Notes under the pieces: model-generated
Databases searched by the model: none
Told to the model about the DNA's origin: nothing
What the model saw: only the letters and a program-made list of their open reading frames with translations
Position numbers and translations under genes: made by a program
Source: Camellia lanceoleosa
Taxonomy: Eukaryota; Streptophyta; Magnoliopsida; Ericales; Theaceae
Direction of reading: 5' to 3'
Assembly: GCA_025200525.1 (NCBI GenBank)
Contig: CM045762.1
Coordinates: forward strand, 82,117,893-82,181,892
Length of the DNA: 64,000 nt
Part shown: piece by piece, positions 22,939 through 35,262 of the stretch
Layout: the number at the start of each line of letters is the position of its first letter
Numbering within the stretch: position 1 is the first letter of the stretch

Positions 22939-25368
22939 TACACACAAATTTGTTATTACTCTTTTAATCTTCTTCTTCTTCTGTTGTTCATTGACTTTTT
23001 TTTTTTTTTTTTCTTTTTAATTGGCAGAGAAGAAATTTATTAGATTAAAAGAGAAGAAGAAAAATGAAAGAGATAGCAATGGAGGAAGATCAACACTTCC
23101 AAACCCACTGCTCAATCCCGTTCAAAAAAAAAAAAAAAACAAAGTTGGTATGGTACCAACTGAGTAAACCCATAAGCAACAAAAACAAAAACAAAATCAC
23201 ACAAAAGGATAGCAGTCAATCACCCAAAAATCATCCCAAAAAATACCTTTTCCTGCTAGCTACCTTCAGTTGAAAAGATCTCACAACATCAATTCGGAAA
23301 ATAAAATCATCCACCGAAAAGCAATGAACCTCAACTCTTGATTTCACCCAAAAAGTTGTTGTTCATTGACTTGGGAAGATAACCTAAAGTTTTATTGAAG
23401 TACATAAAATATGATATCAGAAATCTGAACTAGGGTTTTTTTTTTTTTTTTTTCTTCATATGAATGCCACCTTAGCTACTTACTTTGGTTTTTAAGGACT
23501 ATCAAGGTGTGGGAAGAGTTGCAGACTCCGATGGATGAATTATCTACGACCAAATATCAAAAGGGGGAACTTTAGCAAGGAAGAAGAAGAAATAATTATC
23601 AACTTACACGAATCACTTGGGAATAGGTAATTTTTGAATGAAATTTAACTTCTTCAATTCAAAATTATTTCTTTAACATATATGTACAGCCTTTTTGTCT
23701 TCACCAAAAATTTAAACTCAAATTTGTTGGATATCAAGTTAAGCTCATAATTTTATTTTATTTTATTTGTTGATTGACGAAGTGAAGAGATTTTATTGAT
23801 ATATGAAAAGAGTATAAGAAGTAGATGCGCAATACATCAATACACTAAGGTGTCATGTACAAAGCAAGCAAATCATGTGCAACCAGCAGGCAAAAACCAC
23901 CACAAGGTTAGCAGTGCCAACCCTAAATCCCAATAAAAAAGAAAGAAAGGCAAGAAGCAAGGGCCAGATCATTTGGGTGACAAAACCTGTGGTAGGTTGT
24001 AAATAAAATCATTGATAGAGTAAGTATCCTAGCCTCGGTGTGCACATGATTGTAATAGAGAACAGGCGGTCATATAGTTGGGATATGTTCTTCAAGCTAT
24101 GATGCAATTCCGACCAGGCTTCCCATGATGTATTTATTTTCATTTTATCAGTGAAATTCTTTTTCGGTGATCAAAATTTAAAAATAAATAAATAAATAAA
24201 TATTGCCCCCAACCTTACTTTTCACCCAGGTTAAATCCCTAACCTCGATAGCAATAGCCTCCCATGATATGCTGCCTCCGTTGAAGAGATCATTATTTCC
24301 GATGTACCAAATAGACCTTAGAATTGAAAAAGGAATAGCCTTCCAGCTCCACTTCTTCATTCTTTTGAACCAATGTCAATTCCAGCAAATCAATAAATTC
24401 TTCTTATGATCAAGGTCATTCTGGAAATTCCTTACCCAGTAATGCTAGGGATCATGAAAAATATATCATGAATATTATCATAAAAGATTCTTAATCTTTG
24501 GATTACCCATACAATAAAATACTACACACTAATCAAAACTAATCAAGGGATGAAAAATCTTCATGATGTATTTTATGATATATTTTTCATGATCCCTAAC
24601 ATTACTCTTTGTTACCAATGAATGATAATATATTGGAGAATTTCTCACACTATTTGGCATATTTCTCTTGAGACATGTCTGGCTATATAAATGGTTTCTC
24701 GCTTTGAGAAAACAAAGAAAATAAATGAAGGCATGAGCAATTCAACAAGTATTATCAACATGAATGATATATACTTTCTCTTCATTTAAGCTTAATACAA
24801 ACACTATTAATACGAAAAGCCACTCAAAAACATTCCATACTCGTTAAGCATTGACTTTAAAGCTCATATTATTTCCTCCATTTGCAGATGGTCTGCAATT
24901 GCAGCACAGCTACCGGGAAGAACAGACAATGACATTAAAAACCATTGGCATAGCTACCTCAAGAAACGCTCGAGCCAAATCTCCATCTCACAAGGAAAAA
25001 AACTGAGCTCCGGTGATTGTTCCAAATGCAAAAGCAATCGACAAAAAAAATCAGAAGTTAAAAATTCTTCTACAAACCCTTCAACTCAACAAATCTTTGA
25101 AAGCTACCAATCCTCACCACCATCATTATCCACTAAATTTCGTTGTTTGGCAATAGACACTACAGAAGGAAACTGCACAAGCTTTGTCTCTCCTTCTGAA
25201 ATGTTTGCTGAAACCTCTGGAAATTTTTGGACAGAACCATTTTTAGCAGACAATTACGACGCCACATACGATGTCATGACACCATTGGTCGACAACACTG
25301 GATTTCTATCTCCGCATTTTTCGACTATCAATGAAGAATTTCTCTGTTCATATGGTTTCTATATTTGA
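22676..25368 (+). CDS. R2R3-MYB transcription factor, three exons, 247 aa
   Basis: Exons 22676-22808, 23497-23626 and 24888-25368 join in frame (133, 130 and 481 nt) with GT-AG introns of 688 and 1261 bp. These are the conserved splice positions of plant R2R3-MYBs. R2 has Trp17, 37 and 57 and the signature [11 protein letters not shown]3 has Phe70, Trp89 and Trp108 with [20 protein letters not shown]. The domain binds DNA in the nucleus. The R3 bHLH-interaction signature is not met (Ile77 for Leu, Asn80 for Lys/Arg). The C-terminus is short and acidic, with [11 protein letters not shown] resembling the FW motif of subgroup 2 (MYB13/14/15-like), a group linked to stress and phenylpropanoid responses. 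Subgroup placement is tentative. The ATG is chosen because the family normally starts just before the G-L-K-K-G segment. No stop or frameshift breaks it, so it may be functional. It is the only intact host gene in the window. Confidence 0.93.
22809..23496 (+). other. MYB intron 1
   Basis: GT at 22809 and AG at 23495-23496. Contains a (CT)n tract (22916-22934) and poly-T and poly-A runs. An open frame inside the intron has no coding support. Confidence 0.88.
23745..24420 (-). mobile_element. 5'-truncated LINE 3' end in MYB intron 2
   Basis: The minus strand encodes [21 protein letters not shown] and then [18 protein letters not shown] (24360-24190). This is typical of the C-terminus of plant L1-type ORF2, after the reverse transcriptase. 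It is followed on the minus strand by a 3' UTR ending in an AATAAAAT-type A-rich tail near 23745-23770. Limits are approximate. Confidence 0.7.
24438..24606. mobile_element. MITE in MYB intron 2
   Basis: AGTAATGCTAGGGATCATGA at the left is matched by the reverse complement of the right end (CATGATCCCTAACATTACT), giving inverted repeats of more than 30 bp with one early mismatch. Total 169 bp, non-coding. A TA on each side of the GGGATC ends may be the target duplication. Confidence 0.8.
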
Positions 25369-27299
25369 TGAGCATAGTAATGTCCGGAACTGGTAAAACC
25401 AGTAATTGTAATGATCACATGTCCAAATATGTTTTCTTTTTCCTTATCATGCTTCTACTTTGGTTGCTTTTTCAGCTTGATTTTATGTAATTTTCCTCAT
25501 TTGGAAGGTTTCACTTCTAAAGAGTGGAGAACTGAGATTATTGCTTAAATATGCTATGTACAAAAAAATTATATCCTATTTTGACGCAAATTATGTGCCC
25601 AATTTGTTCTTATCACTTCATAATATGCATGCACTCAAGGTGACCTATAATTTGAAAAAAAACAGTAATGATCTTTGTGAAAATTGGAACAAATTACATT
25701 GGTAGTGTTACATTTTGCATTTTATGTCATTTTGATTCCTATAGTTTTAATTGACTCAATTTTAACCTTTAATTTTAAAGTTTGCATTAACTTTGTCCAA
25801 TGGATAACGCCTTAATGTTTTTGATAAAAAATGATCACTAAATTAATTAAGATTAAGTAAATGAATTGATCAAGTTAAATTTCTGTCCCTAAAAGTATTA
25901 CATTTGCCGCTCATGTGCACATTTTCCATAAAGGATATTAACAATTGGAATCAATTGGAGTAATTTGAGGCAAAGTAAAAAAATTCAGAATTAAAATCGA
26001 ACCAATTGAAATTACTAGGACGAAAATAACATGAGGGCCAGGAACTAGAGGTATATTTCACCCTTAAATTTCAATGTGAAATTTTGAATATCATCTTATA
26101 TGCTTTTTATATGTTATTTTTTGATCAGCGAAAGATATGTGTTGATGTATAAAGAATAAAAACAATACATGGATAATAGTCTAGGACCAAGCTGCATCAT
26201 TGCTGAAACACATCAAATGTGTTCTATTTTCTAATGCATTGATATAATATATGAAACGACACCAGTGTATTGGTGATACATCAGACCATATCTTAAATTT
26301 TTTTTTTTATCAGCAAAGAAAAACTTTATTGATGTAAAAAACAAGTACAGAGTACAAAATAGAAAATATCAATAAAGGGAAAGAAGGTGCAAAAGCATCA
26401 CAATGAGCTAATTCGTCCCAAGTAAATTGGCACCAAAAAGTCCATCCTATCATTTGCTAGCACCCCCAGAGTTGGTGAGAAACTAACGAGAAAACAAACC
26501 AAACACCAACAATAAAGACCAACAGACTACTACCTAACAGCTGAGAAATTTCAAAAGCAACCACCAATGCATGCTTGGAACTAGAGTAACTTGTAGACCA
26601 TATCTTAAAGACCATATCTTAAATTTGGTAGCTAAATTCGGTAAGCATGTACTATTATTGTTTTTAAAAATGTCAGCAATAGAATAAGTATTTTTGTGTT
26701 TAAACATTTTTTTGGGTATAGTTTTGATTATGTTTAGATGATTATGGAGAAGAGCAGCTATTGTTTACAAACAAAATTTACTAATGGAAATCACATCGAA
26801 ACTAACACATTAATTTAAGAAATTGGAAATCATTTTCTAAAAGACCCAAAAAGAAATGTCTATCCTAGTACAAAAAGCTCACGCAAAACCTTTAAATTGC
26901 ATTCAGACAAATGAATTTGAAATCGATGAATTTGCATTTAATTGGTCGTGAATAGTACCTAAGCATATTTGGATTTCGACAAGATCCAACCATTGTTTTG
27001 AAAAAATTAACTAGGAAAAGAACTTTATTGAAGTTGTTCTTGTTACAGAAGGGTTCTACTTGGATTCATTCACCTTTGCTTATCTCCAATTTCTCCCTCC
27101 CCATGTCCTCCAATTTTAACTCTGTGGATAAATTTGTAAATTAATTAATTAGGTTAACTCAATTGAATCAGTTACATTCGTCTAGTTGGCAGTTGTCACT
27201 CATGTATACGCTCAAATGAGAAATTAGGAGGTTAATCATTGTTGAAAGGAAATATTGATTATTTTTCTTATTGCAGAATCTTTCTCTAGTTGTTTATTT
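25369..27299. other. Non-coding interval downstream of MYB with repeat remnants
   Basis: Contains the MYB 3' flank, a loose foldback around 25690-26060 (its TTTTGATTCCTATAG and GACGAAAATAACATG arms are roughly complementary) and a minus-strand LINE tail (26290-26590). No further gene was found. Confidence 0.5.
26290..26590 (-). mobile_element. LINE 3' tail, minus strand
   Basis: On the minus strand GATGCTTTTGCACCTTC, CCTTTATTGATATTTTCT and a poly-A end at about 26299 match the plus-strand copy ending at 30883. It is a 3' fragment of a LINE family with no coding region. Confidence 0.6.
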
Positions 27300-27890
27300 G
27301 ATGAGTAAATTATACAAATAGTTTCTGTAGTTTACACAATGTGTCAATTTAGTCTCTATTAACGAATTGTGTCATTTTAGTCCAACAAATAACGGTTGTT
27401 AAGTTTAGTGGATAGAAAGTCAAACTATGTGTCAATTTAATCTCTGTAGTTTACACAATGTGTCAATTTGGTTCTTGTCTAAATCAAGCAAATTAAAACA
27501 ACAGGGACCAAATTAATATATTGTGTAAACTATAAGGATCAAATTCACACATGTATAAACTTTTCGTCAACCAAACTTAACAACCGTTATTTATTGAACT
27601 AAGACCTTATTTGGCATGATCTAAAAAAGTCAAAAAGTTAAAAAGTCACTATCCTATTTAAGTCACATCATCTTATTTAAGTCACATCATTTCTCTAATA
27701 CATCACTTCAAACTCAACCCATATTTCATAAAAAGTTAAAAGTGCACTTATTTAGATCATCCCAAACCATCCCTAAATTGACACAATGTTTTAAATTAAA
27801 AAGCAAAATCGAGCAAATTAAAATAAGAAGAGCCAAATCAACATACCGTGTAACTACAGGCGTCATTTATATAATTTATCCTTGTTTGTT
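27300..27890. mobile_element. Foldback/MITE-like element interrupted by another MITE
   Basis: The left arm (GAGTAAATTATACAAATAG, TGTAGTTTACACAATGTGTC) is complementary to the right arm (CATACCGTGTAACTACAG ... TTTATATAATTTATCC). Inside are further inverted pairs such as AACGGTTGTTAAGTTTAG and its complement near 27570-27595. A second element at about 27603-27778 splits the right half. Confidence 0.65.
27603..27778. mobile_element. MITE nested in the foldback element
   Basis: Runs from CCTTATTTGGCATGATCT to GATCATCCCAAACCATCC. Contains AAAAAGTTAAAAAGTCACTA and TTTCATAAAAAGT blocks also found at 60840-60975. CTAA occurs at both edges and may be the target duplication. Confidence 0.55.
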
Positions 27891-30281
27891 TATGTAACTT
27901 TTTTGTATTGATATAATGATTGTTGGTGTTGAGACTTTGGGTTTGGACTTCCATATATGGTTAATCATCTAGTTTTATGTAATTTTTAAAAAAATATTTG
28001 CAAATAATCTCTTACGCATTGACCCCAAAAAAATGTGCTTGAAAGTTGACTTGAATCTTACAATGCAACCGAAGAAGGGTCATAGGCAAAACTCAACAAT
28101 ATCATTGCTTGGATAACTTTTTGTTTTTCTAGTTTTTGTTTTATTCCCTCTGTACATGGGAGGCCATAGTGTAGGAAGGGAGACGAGACTTGTATCCTTG
28201 ATATTCTACACGTCACCAATTTAGTAACAGAAATTTGTTTTTATTTATATTTTCAATTTCAAATCAGTCGGCATCCTACTGTCGAGGGTGTGGAGTCCTA
28301 GACCGAACTACTCATTTGATGTGTTGCCCCAACCCATGCAAGGACATTTGGTAAGGTGGAGAATTGCTTGATAGAAGAAAAAAAAAACAAAAAAAATAAA
28401 AAATAACAATAACAATAAATTACATAAATATGGTGAGTGTAAGTCATCTTGTGATGGGGTGCAATTCAAATTCTATGAGTGCAAATTGCACCTCTCCATG
28501 TTTGTGTTTTTTTTTTGGGTTACACTGTTAAATAATTTTTCCTTAGCGAGGAGCATTGTTTTGAGGGAGGGAAAACGTAAAAATATTAAAATTATGTGTG
28601 ATGTGAAGATGAACTTGGATCAAAATTTGACTAGCTTTAATCTTTATTTGCTTCTTTTTATTTATTTATTTATTTATTTTTAATCAACAAAGAAAATTTT
28701 CATTAAAAATATGAAATTAAAGACATAAGGTGGTGAAGTGCACTGAGAGAGGTTCGTAATAGTACGAAAATCTTTATTTGCTAATCCTTCTTAATGCTAC
28801 AATTTTTAAATTCTAATGCTACACAAGAAATGACAAATTCTAATGCTCTTATACATATTATCATTGGACCCAAGACAGTAAACTATGGTTTTGTTTATTG
28901 GGGACTACATATTATAGTTTTTGTTTCTTGATTGAAAGTCCAATTTAATGTAATTTGCATGATATCTGTAATTTATCTTCTATCAATTGATTCTGCTCGA
29001 TTCCTATATAGCTCATTTGAAGCACGGACGAAGAAACACCCTCCCATTTGTTCTTCTCAAGTTATATGGTGTGAATGATCTGGAGCTTTTATCCATACTC
29101 CTAGTAGTCTGTTTTGCATATATTTGATTTTAAATGACTTGATAATGATTTGTACCTTTCAAATATACAGAAAATAACAGGACATGTCATTAGTTTTTGA
29201 ACACGTTGGCTCTTGCATGTCCACATGTGTTTGTGTGTATAAATTCATGTAAGGAAGAAAAAAATTCGGTAAAACACATCGGGTGATGTATTTGTGTCAT
29301 TTTTCTACAAATAAAGAAACCTCTCTGGCCTATAAAATTTTGTAAAATATAAGACTCCCAAATAACTCCAACCTTATACTTTTCCCAAAATTAAAATATT
29401 CTTAAGTAGGGTCCAATCAAATGAGTGTCCAAACTAAAGCCGAAAGTGACAAGAAGAAGAAGAAGAAGAAGAAGAATTCAAATGTAAAAAGAAAAAGGAC
29501 CCAAAATCTTTCCACTACGACACTACCAGATTGAAGAATTCATTTTGTTTGGATCTTGAATTGTAGTAACCGCAAATCTTTGTTCAAATTCAAGATCCAA
29601 ACAAAGTAGTGCCGAAAAAATTTAAATTATTTTTTAGTTATTTTTCTTTACCTTTTCTTTTTTCTTTTATTATAAATCATTATTCAAATCTAATATCCAA
29701 ACCCAGGCTAAAAGGGACTCAACTTTCCTTATTAATAATGCAAACTTGTGTCCAACAAAAATGAAGTGCAAACTTAGGGTTGAGTCTCTTACAGATTTTC
29801 TTTTACTATAAAAGAAAAGGTCTTCAATCTCCGTAATGAAAATTTCGTGAGAGAATAGAAAATTTCTAAATCTGAATCAATTTTAAGCGGTACTTTGCTG
29901 CATATGGATCAATTGCTTTTGATATTATAGCTTTATATTTTTTTTTTCTTATTGTAAATTTAATTTTGCTATACTATGAAATAAAGACTTGATTTTTCCT
30001 TTTTGAATTCCTATAATCATTTCTTAGGCTATGTAATTAAATTTTCGTATATAATTGTAGTAATTACATTCTACAAGGGTTTTGTGGATAGTCAGTACTA
30101 GAAAGTAAATATATTTAAAAAAAAATTATGAATACTTGCTATTTTACTCGCAAGTTTTTTTTGGTGTACGGACATGCATCGCTTAGGTTCCTAAAAAGTT
30201 TAAAACCAACCCTGATATATGATGTACATGGTACGAATCACGTGTACTAACGGAGTCCAAGATTACTAATGTGAAATACAA

Positions 30282-30321
<40 letters not shown>

Positions 30322-30363
30322 CATCACACATACAACGCATCAGGTCTGTGTTGTCATTGACTT
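27891..30363. other. Non-coding AT-rich interval
   Basis: Contains a LINE tail on the minus strand around 28660-28790 (ATCAACAAAGAAAATTTTCA after a TTTA run), a small foldback at 29535-29605 (TTTGGATCTTGAATT / AATTCAAGATCCAAA), a GAA-rich stretch near 29450-29475, and a run of 36 T at 30286-30321. No gene was seen. Confidence 0.5.
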
Positions 30364-30639
30364 TAAGGATTGTTTAGGATGTCTTAAATAAGTATATTTT
30401 TTGTCTTTTTAGACTAAAAAATTAAGAAAAAAAATATAAATGTTTGAATTAACTTCTTGAATTTTTATGAAAAAATATGTATTAAAAAATTGTATAAATT
30501 AGTGTGTAGGGAAAAATTATAATTGGGAGTTATGCAGCCGTAATTTTTTACTTTTGGTGAATAGTGATAACTTTTTAACTTTTTGAATAACTTTGTAACT
30601 TTTTGACTTTTTGGCAACTTGCCAAACTTGGCCTTAAGT
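30364..30639. mobile_element. MITE, copy 1 of a 275 bp family
   Basis: Starts AAGGATTGTTTAGGATGTC, ends GCCAAACTTGGCCTTAA, and is collinear with 31767-32037 throughout, including TTGTATAAATTAGTGTGTA and GGTGAATAGTGATAACTTTT. The ends are imperfect inverted repeats. hAT-like ends are possible but unproven. Confidence 0.75.
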
Positions 30640-30659
30640 TGGTGTCAGATTTTTGTTTC

Positions 30660-30883
30660 TTGTTTTCTGATTTGTTTTGCTCTGTATGTTGGTTCTTCAC
30701 CAGCATTGAGCTTGGAGCTTGTGTTAATAAATGATTTGGTATTCATTTTGATATCAATCTAGTTGGGATCTTGATAATTTACTTTGATGCTTTTGCACTC
30801 TTCTCTTTATTGATATATCTTTTCATACTTTGTATGTTTTTATCAATATAAAATCTTTTTGTTGAAAAAAAAAAAAAAAAAAA
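30660..30883 (+). mobile_element. LINE 3' tail with poly-A
   Basis: TTGATGCTTTTGCACTCTTC, CTTTATTGATATATC and TTGTTG followed by about 18 A (to 30883). Homologous to the minus-strand tail at 26290-26590. 5'-truncated, non-coding. Confidence 0.65.
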
Positions 30884-31007
30884 TTAGTAAGCCAATTCAA
30901 TGTCACCACACGCATGAAAAATACATACTATGTTGTTTTATATATCACTATACAAACATAATTTTCATAAAAAAATTTCATATATAATGATAGAGTAGAG
31001 AGTATTT

Positions 31008-31765
31008 AACTCCTATAGTTTTGGGTAGTTACAAATGACCTCTTTGACGTTTGAATATATACAGATACTTTCCTTGTGATTTTGGACTAACCTGCAATTG
31101 CTATCTTTTCCATCCAAACAAACGACAAGTGGGTTGTACGTGTCCCATTTGCAAGTATTGTTCCGTTTGACAGTTTTTTCTCAAAATATGGTTTGTCTGA
31201 AAAACCAAAATGCCTTTAACCTTCATTATATAAGATAATGCTATGAAATGGGTGTTAACACATCCTGGAATATCCAAATTGATCATTTTATTTATTTATT
31301 TTTATCTCTTATTTATTTATGTTTATTTAATCAAGTATTAATTTGTTTAATTTGTCTTTCACTCTATTTTTTTTTTTGTTACATTGTGCTAGATGACTAT
31401 CTCTTTTTTTTCTTTTTTCTTTTCTATCTTTTAGTTTTATTGTTTACTTTTCTTTCTTTTTTTCTTTTTTTCTTTTTTTTGTTTAAATCATAAAATTACC
31501 TTAATCTCATTTTTAATTTTTAACCAAGTTTTTATTTAATAATATTTTAAATAAACATATATATAACAAATTAAATTATAAATTAATCTAATTACCTTAA
31601 TTTATTATCATAAAATTACCTTAATTAAATTCAAATTTTTAACTTAATTTTGTATTTAATAACATTTTAAATTATATATACAAATATGTATATACATGTA
31701 ATCAAATCATAAATTAATCTACATATCTTCATTACCATCAAATGAAATCATAAAATTTAAAATTA
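31008..31765. mobile_element. Left arm of a large foldback element
   Basis: Its reverse complement matches 47086-47722. GTCCAAAATCAC is exact in the inverse sense, followed by a TATTCAAA region, and the AT-rich units containing TAAAATTACCTTAAT recur inverted at 47080-47520. The centre of the element is now filled by a MITE (31767), element 2 (32129-43153) and a solo LTR (43222-47080). No transposase sequence remains. Confidence 0.65.
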
Positions 31766-31766
31766 A

Positions 31767-32037
31767 AAGTTGTTTGGGGTGTCCTAAATAAGTGCACTTT
31801 TTGTCTTTTTTGACTAAAAAATTGAGAAAAAAATATGAATATTTGGGTTAACTTTTATGACTTTTTATGGAAAAATGTGTATTAAAAAATTGTATAAATT
31901 AGTGTGTATAGAAAGATTAGGATTGGGAGTCATGTAATTTTAATTTTTGACTTTTGGTGAATAGTGATAACTTTTTAACTTTTTGAGTAACTTTTTAACT
32001 TTTTGACTTTTTTTAGGATTGCCAAACTTGGTCTTAA
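31767..32037. mobile_element. MITE, copy 2 of the 275 bp family
   Basis: Starts AAAGTTGTTTGGGGTGTC and ends GCCAAACTTGGTCTTAA. Same orientation as and collinear with 30364-30639. Lies inside the foldback element. Confidence 0.75.
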
Positions 32038-32128
32038 AAAAGAGAGGCAACCAGTAGTAGATATTGCAAAGTTCCTAACGAATAGCACAATAGAGTAGAA
32101 ATAAAATTAAACAAATCAACAAAAAAAT

Positions 32129-32686
32129 TGACAAGGGTAAGCCCATAAAGGTTATAGCCCACTGTTTAGGACCCAATACATAATTCAACCACTAAAACCC
32201 AACGTTGCTAGAACTCAACATGGTATTAAGAACCAATGACATCTAAACATATGGCAAGAAAAGGACAAGCCACATAAGCAGACAAAGATCCTGCAAAGTT
32301 ATTGCACTGCACATCAGCCATTAATGAAGCCCTTTACAGCATTTATTGCATAACCCCTTCCCGTTAAGGCAGAACGGCCTCACCATGAACAAGACAAGGT
32401 ACAGCATAGACTTTCAGCCAAGATGACAAGTTGGAAGGGACAACGAAATCATTACTAGAGGATATAAGCAGACGTCGAAGACAAGAAGAAGGTTAAGCTT
32501 TCTATCTCTAATCTATCTCTACATTCTATCTCTCTTCTAACTTACCCATCGGAGGATTCGCTGGGAAACTCCCCGTTCCCCGTTGAACTCTTGTGCAGGC
32601 TCTTCTGTCGGCTTGGTACCTCAGACACTGGTTTGGGAAGCGTAGATCAGTCCGACCCGTTCCATCTGGAACACGCTGCTTCATCA
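32129..32686 (+). repeat. Element 2 5' LTR
   Basis: TGACAAGG...TCATCA. TATAAGC promoter-like box at about 32463. Paired with 42595-43153. Confidence 0.93.
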
Positions 32687-32688
32687 GT

Positions 32689-32705
32689 TGGCGCCGTCTG
32701 TGGAA
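32689..32705 (+). promoter_or_regulatory. Primer-binding site of element 2
   Basis: TGGCGCCGTCTGTGG two bases after the 5' LTR; same class as element 1. Confidence 0.85.
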
Positions 32706-32789
32706 AACCTTTTGCTCCGCGCGTCAATTGTGCTCATTGTCACCGGAGACCCTTTCCCACTAACCCCTTCCTACCGCCTGCGAAGGTGG

Positions 32790-34290
32790 ATGGTCACAAC
32801 TAGATCCATGGCTTCTCACAACAATGTTGTCGACCACCAAGCCGACCCTCCCAATCCAAACAACCCACTACAGTACTTCACCGAGCTCACTAACAGCATT
32901 AACCGCCTGGCCGAGCAAAACCAAGCCCTGCTTAATGCTCTACTCCAAAGAAACCTTCATATGCTTGCTCCACTACCTCTAGATATCCCACCCAACCAAG
33001 AACGAACCCTGAGCCATACTATCCAGCAGCCTCACCCACCCAACTTGGAAGGCTTGCGACCCCTTCCCCCAGATATGAACCCTCCACCTCGGATCCCACA
33101 CCCATCGGCCTCGGCACCTACCCCCGAGGGAGAGGCCAATAGTGTCTAGCCTCCACTGCTTTCCGATGGTGACAATGTCCCTTTCTGGGACGCGGAACTC
33201 CGAGCCATGAAGCTCCAGCTCCAAGGAGTCATGCAGAACATACCGAATAAACCATCCACCATAGCCAACTCACCGTTCGTTGCCTCCATCCGGGACAAAC
33301 CTCTGCCCCCTAAGTTTAAAATGCCAGCGATCGACTCTTTCGACGGTATAACAGACCCAATCGATCACTTGGAGACCTTCAGAACCCTCATGATCCTCCA
33401 TGCATTCCCTGATGAGATCATATGTCGAGCTTTCCCCATAACACTTAAGGGGTCGGCTTGACTCTGGTTTAATCAACTGCCAGCAGACTCTGTCTCTACC
33501 ATTCAGCACCTAAGTGATTCCTTCCTCAGCCACTTCATTGGTGCCCAGTGCCAACGGCGTCCAGTAACTCAACTCCTCAACATCTGCCAGACAGAGGGAG
33601 AATCGCTACGCAGCTTCGTCACCCGCTTCAACATTGAGGCGTTGCAGGTGGCAGAAAATGATGACAAGGTCATTCTTACGGCTTTTATGGCCGGTCTACG
33701 ATCATCTGATTTCCTTTTTTCCCTCTCCAAAAACCTCCCAACCTCCATAGCAACCCTACTTTCTAAAGCCCAAAAATACATGAACGCCGAAGATTTCCTA
33801 GTCGCCCGACAAGATCCTATAGCCAAAAACCTGACCCCTAGAAAGAAGAGAAATGATTCAGAAACCAGAAACACCCAGTACACTCACCAAACACCTCAGT
33901 ATACCGACCGACCATCCCGAGCCGACCAGTCAACGTCAACCCGACCGCCCGGCCGGTTCGAACAATACACCCCACTCAACTCCCCCATGGAACAAGTCTT
34001 GAACCAGATTCAACGAGATTATCCCCTAAAATGGCCCCAACCGTCGTGGTCTCCTTCCAACTGGCGAGACCAGTCCAAATACTGCCGTTTTCACTAAGAT
34101 CATGGCCATAATACCGAGGAGTATGCTAACCTCAAAGACCAGGTCAAGGGTTTGATATGTCAGGGATGTCTCAGTCGGTTCACGGAAGCCCGCCCTCAGC
34201 AGAGACAAAGGACTGAACACATCAAAAACAACCGCCGGTGCACCCCTCTCCGGCAACCAGCACAACCTAACCAAGGCCATGATCGCCCTC
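32790..34290 (+). pseudogene. Gag of element 2
   Basis: ATG at 32790 (MVTTRSMASHN). The N-terminus is Pro/Asn-rich; then KPLPPKFKMPAIDSFDG opens the retrotransposon gag domain, with WFNQLPADSVSTI and LLNICQTEGESLRSFVTRF at its core. The Cys/His segment KYCRFH, stop, DHGHNTEEY is a degraded zinc-binding motif. In-frame stops at 33147, 33459 and 34095; the one at 33459 is an Arg CGA-to-TGA position. The frame shifts before the protease, at about 34210-34290. Gag would form the virus-like particle. Unlike element 1, the gag core is present. Confidence 0.88.
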
Positions 34291-35260
34291 CACCACAACC
34301 CTGGGCACAAGGTAACCCTGCCCTCCCCCCCCCCTATTGGAGAAATCAGAGTTATTGCTGGCGGGCTTGCTTGTGGTGGACCATCCCGCTCGGCTCAGCG
34401 GGCAGAACTCAGAAGAATAAGGCAGGGCTCAGACAAAGAAGTTGCCACATTGGACCGCCCTCCCAAACAGCCCAAGCAGTGAATGGAGCCCATCACCTTT
34501 ACGGAGGCCGACTGCACAGGCATCCGTTACCCCCATGACGACTCCCTCGTCATCTCTGCCCTCCTCTCCAATTACAAAGTTAGACGGGTTCTCGTCGATA
34601 ACGGCAGTTCTTCAGACATCATCTTCCTAAATGTCTTTCGCCAGCTCAAGGTCGAGGAAGAAAGTCTATCTCCTTTCCAAACCCCATTGGTCGGTTTTAC
34701 TGGAGATCGAGTGACCTCCATCGGCTCCATCGATCTTCCCATCACAATCGGAGAATACCCACGGCAGACTACAAAGTTGCTCACATTCCTCGTCATCGAT
34801 TGTCCCTCTGCTTACAACATCATCCTCGGCCGCACCGCCCTAAATGCTTTCCAAGCTATTACATCCACTTTCCATCTTGTTGTCAAATTCTCCACCGACC
34901 TTGGGGTCGGCACAGTGAAGGGTAAGCAGACCGTGGCCAGGGAATATTACGTCGCTTCACTGAAAGATGTCAAGCTAAAGGAGGCTATGATTATTGAAGG
35001 GCTCGACATCAGGGACAAAGATGAGTTGGTCAGAGGGGAACCAGTGGAAAAGCTTGTCGAGGTCCGCATCGATCCCAGCGACCCGACAAAAACTGCCAAG
35101 ATCGGCAGCCAACTATCCTCTCAGGCCAAGGCTAACCTTACTGCCCTCCTGATTGAGCACAACGATGTATTTTCCTGGACCCACTTCGACTTGCCGGGTA
35201 TTGACCCCTTCTTCATCACCCATCGTCTCAGCATTGAGCCCCATTTTCGACCCTTCCGTT
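34291..35260 (+). pseudogene. Protease domain and RT N-terminus of element 2
   Basis: RRVLVDNGSSSDIIF gives the retropepsin active-site Asp, followed by YNIILGRTALNAFQAI. The downstream linker leads to HFDLPGIDPFFITHRLS, the lead-in to RT. A TGA at 34480 precedes MEPITFTEADC and a TAG at 35260 follows PHFRPFR; flanking sequence reads through in the same frame. Confidence 0.87.
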
Positions 35261-35262
35261 AG

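Larger units (their letters stand above)
23627..24887 (+). other. MYB intron 2, expanded by a LINE remnant and a MITE
   Basis: GT at 23627, AG at 24886-24887 after a T-rich tract. At 1261 bp it is long for this intron, and much of it is inserted DNA (see 23745-24420 and 24438-24606). Confidence 0.88.

Noticed and set aside
23064..23273. An alternative exon in MYB intron 1
   Set aside because: Low-complexity Lys/Asn-rich frame between simple repeats; conserved exon structure leaves no room for it.
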